Positions 15,141 to 15,591 of a stretch of 15,591 bases of DNA are shown piece after piece. How positions within the stretch are numbered: position 1 is the stretch's first letter; each line of letters opens with the position of its first letter. Source of the stretch: an uncultured Clostridia bacterium (GTDB taxonomy: Bacteria > Bacillota > Clostridia > TANB77 > CAG-465); assembly GCA_934132895.1 (NCBI GenBank), contig CAKPAG010000017.1, positions 1-15,591 of the forward strand, written 5' to 3'. The notes under the pieces were generated by a model. The model ran no database searches, was not told the origin of the DNA, and was given only the letters and a program-made list of their open reading frames with translations. The translations under genes were made by a program, and so were the position numbers.

Positions 15141-15486
15141 ATATATTACACCTCCCTTATTCTTTTTTTGCATTTGCTACATTTTACCATAAAATTTTCT
15201 TAAAAGAAATATTCTTAATAAATATTTGACTATTTTTTACTCTTATTACTTGATATTTAATTGGCCTAATTTCTCTATCACAAAATTTCATGTAAAAGAG
15301 TACTTTAATGCTGTGATCTTAAATATGGCAAAAAGCATGCCGCGAATTCATAAATTCGGGTTGTATAATATTCGTTGGGGTGGTAAAATCCAACCCAACA
15401 TTATTTTGCAAAAAAAAATTGCATTTAAAACCAACTCGTTGTAAAATAATGTTATCAAACCCACACATTAAAAGGAGCTGTTTTAA
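15141..15486. other. Intergenic region between the ABC-F gene and the transposase
   Basis: 346 bases. It holds the ABC-F ribosome binding site, an AT-rich stretch without a convincing promoter, and a short palindrome CGAATT-CATA-AATTCG at 15343-15358 that ends where the insertion sequence seems to begin. The insertion-sequence end, its leader hairpin and the transposase ribosome binding site follow. Confidence 0.6.
15397..15453 (+). promoter_or_regulatory. Long hairpin in the transposase leader
   Basis: AACATTATTTTGCAA (15397-15411) pairs with TTGTAAAATAATGTT (15439-15453) over 15 positions with a single G-T, around a 27-base loop. It lies between the presumed element end and the transposase ribosome binding site, so it could limit transposase expression by shielding the leader or stopping read-through from outside. 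Confidence 0.6.
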
Positions 15487-15591
15487 ATGCATAAAAATAA
15501 TATAATAAAATTGCTAAATTTGCAAGTAAAATCTTTAAATTTAAAAGATTTTTTTATCGAATTTGTAAATAATTCTTTAATTATTCACATT
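15487..15591 (+). CDS. Transposase, N-terminal fragment (probably ISL3 family), runs off the window
   Basis: 35 codons from the ATG at 15487 to the window edge, with AAAAGGAG about 9 bases upstream. The start MHKNNIIKLLNL and the later VNNSLIIHI look like the beginning of ISL3-type transposases, which open with a KLLNL-type helix before a zinc ribbon. The zinc ribbon and DDE domain would lie beyond the edge. The strand switch, the preceding terminal-repeat-like sequence and the leader hairpin support a mobile element. The family name is tentative because so little is visible. Confidence 0.6.
   Translation, partial: MHKNNIIKLLNLQVKSLNLKDFFIEFVNNSLIIHI

Larger units (their letters stand above)
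15358..15591 (+). mobile_element. Left end of an ISL3-like insertion sequence (truncated by the window)
   Basis: A GC-richer segment starting GGGTTGTATAATATTCGT at 15358 stands out from the AT-rich flank and resembles the G-start terminal repeats of ISL3-family elements (from memory, not searched). It is followed by a leader and a transposase start on the plus strand, opposite to every other gene. The other end and target duplication are outside the window, so the exact boundary is approximate. Confidence 0.55.

Noticed and set aside
15141..15173. ATG at 15173 as the ABC-F start
   Set aside because: It would translate the GGGAGGTG ribosome binding site. The TTG at 15140 gives the family-typical N-terminus LLKISNISKSY.

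Overview
This is a very AT-rich window. Every recognisable gene runs on the minus strand, except the 5' end of a transposase that enters from the right edge on the plus strand. Shine-Dalgarno sites of the AGGAGG type, TTGATT/TTGACG-N17-TAAAAT promoters, TGA as a stop (after the gene ending at 5135), TGG for Trp, a bacterial LeuRS and an ABC-F ATPase all suggest a low-GC Bacillota-like bacterium, probably from an uncultivated host-associated lineage. I cannot name the species.

Reading in the direction of transcription (right to left), the layout is: a truncated ISL3-like insertion sequence at the right edge; an ABC-F ATPase; an apparent operon of Nudix hydrolase, CYTH protein, histidine phosphatase, GNAT and VOC/bleomycin-resistance-like protein, ended by a hairpin terminator; an apparent operon of CYTH protein, Nudix hydrolase with a LeuRS-editing-like N-terminal domain, and a CYTH/HAD-like fusion; an AT-rich gap; an operon of CYTH protein and ATP-grasp/phosphohistidine (PEP-synthase-like) protein; two 15-bp direct repeats and a promoter; then an operon of DUF4143-type ATPase, leuS and an S66 (MccF-like) LD-carboxypeptidase. 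Near the left edge are three repeats with an exact 19-bp period. The middle 8 kb is unusually rich in proteins acting on phosphorylated or nucleotide substrates: four CYTH, two Nudix, one histidine phosphatase and one ATP-grasp/His-swivel protein. Beside them are resistance-like families (GNAT, VOC, ABC-F).

The most striking signal is translational. Four genes (leuS, the ATPase, the short CYTH gene and the GNAT gene) are each broken into two reading frames by one apparently extra base. In all four the break lies exactly at an in-frame CGG codon followed by A or G, and skipping the C restores the downstream frame with GGA/GGG (Gly). These four are the only in-frame CGG codons I found in any gene of the window. 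About eighteen other CGG triplets occur in coding DNA, all out of frame, while CGT, CGC and CGA are used for Arg. This looks like systematic +1 frameshifting (or quadruplet reading) at an unassigned CGG codon, not four unrelated mutations. In the ATPase the restored Gly is the first glycine of the Walker A motif. I have annotated these four genes as intact joined genes.
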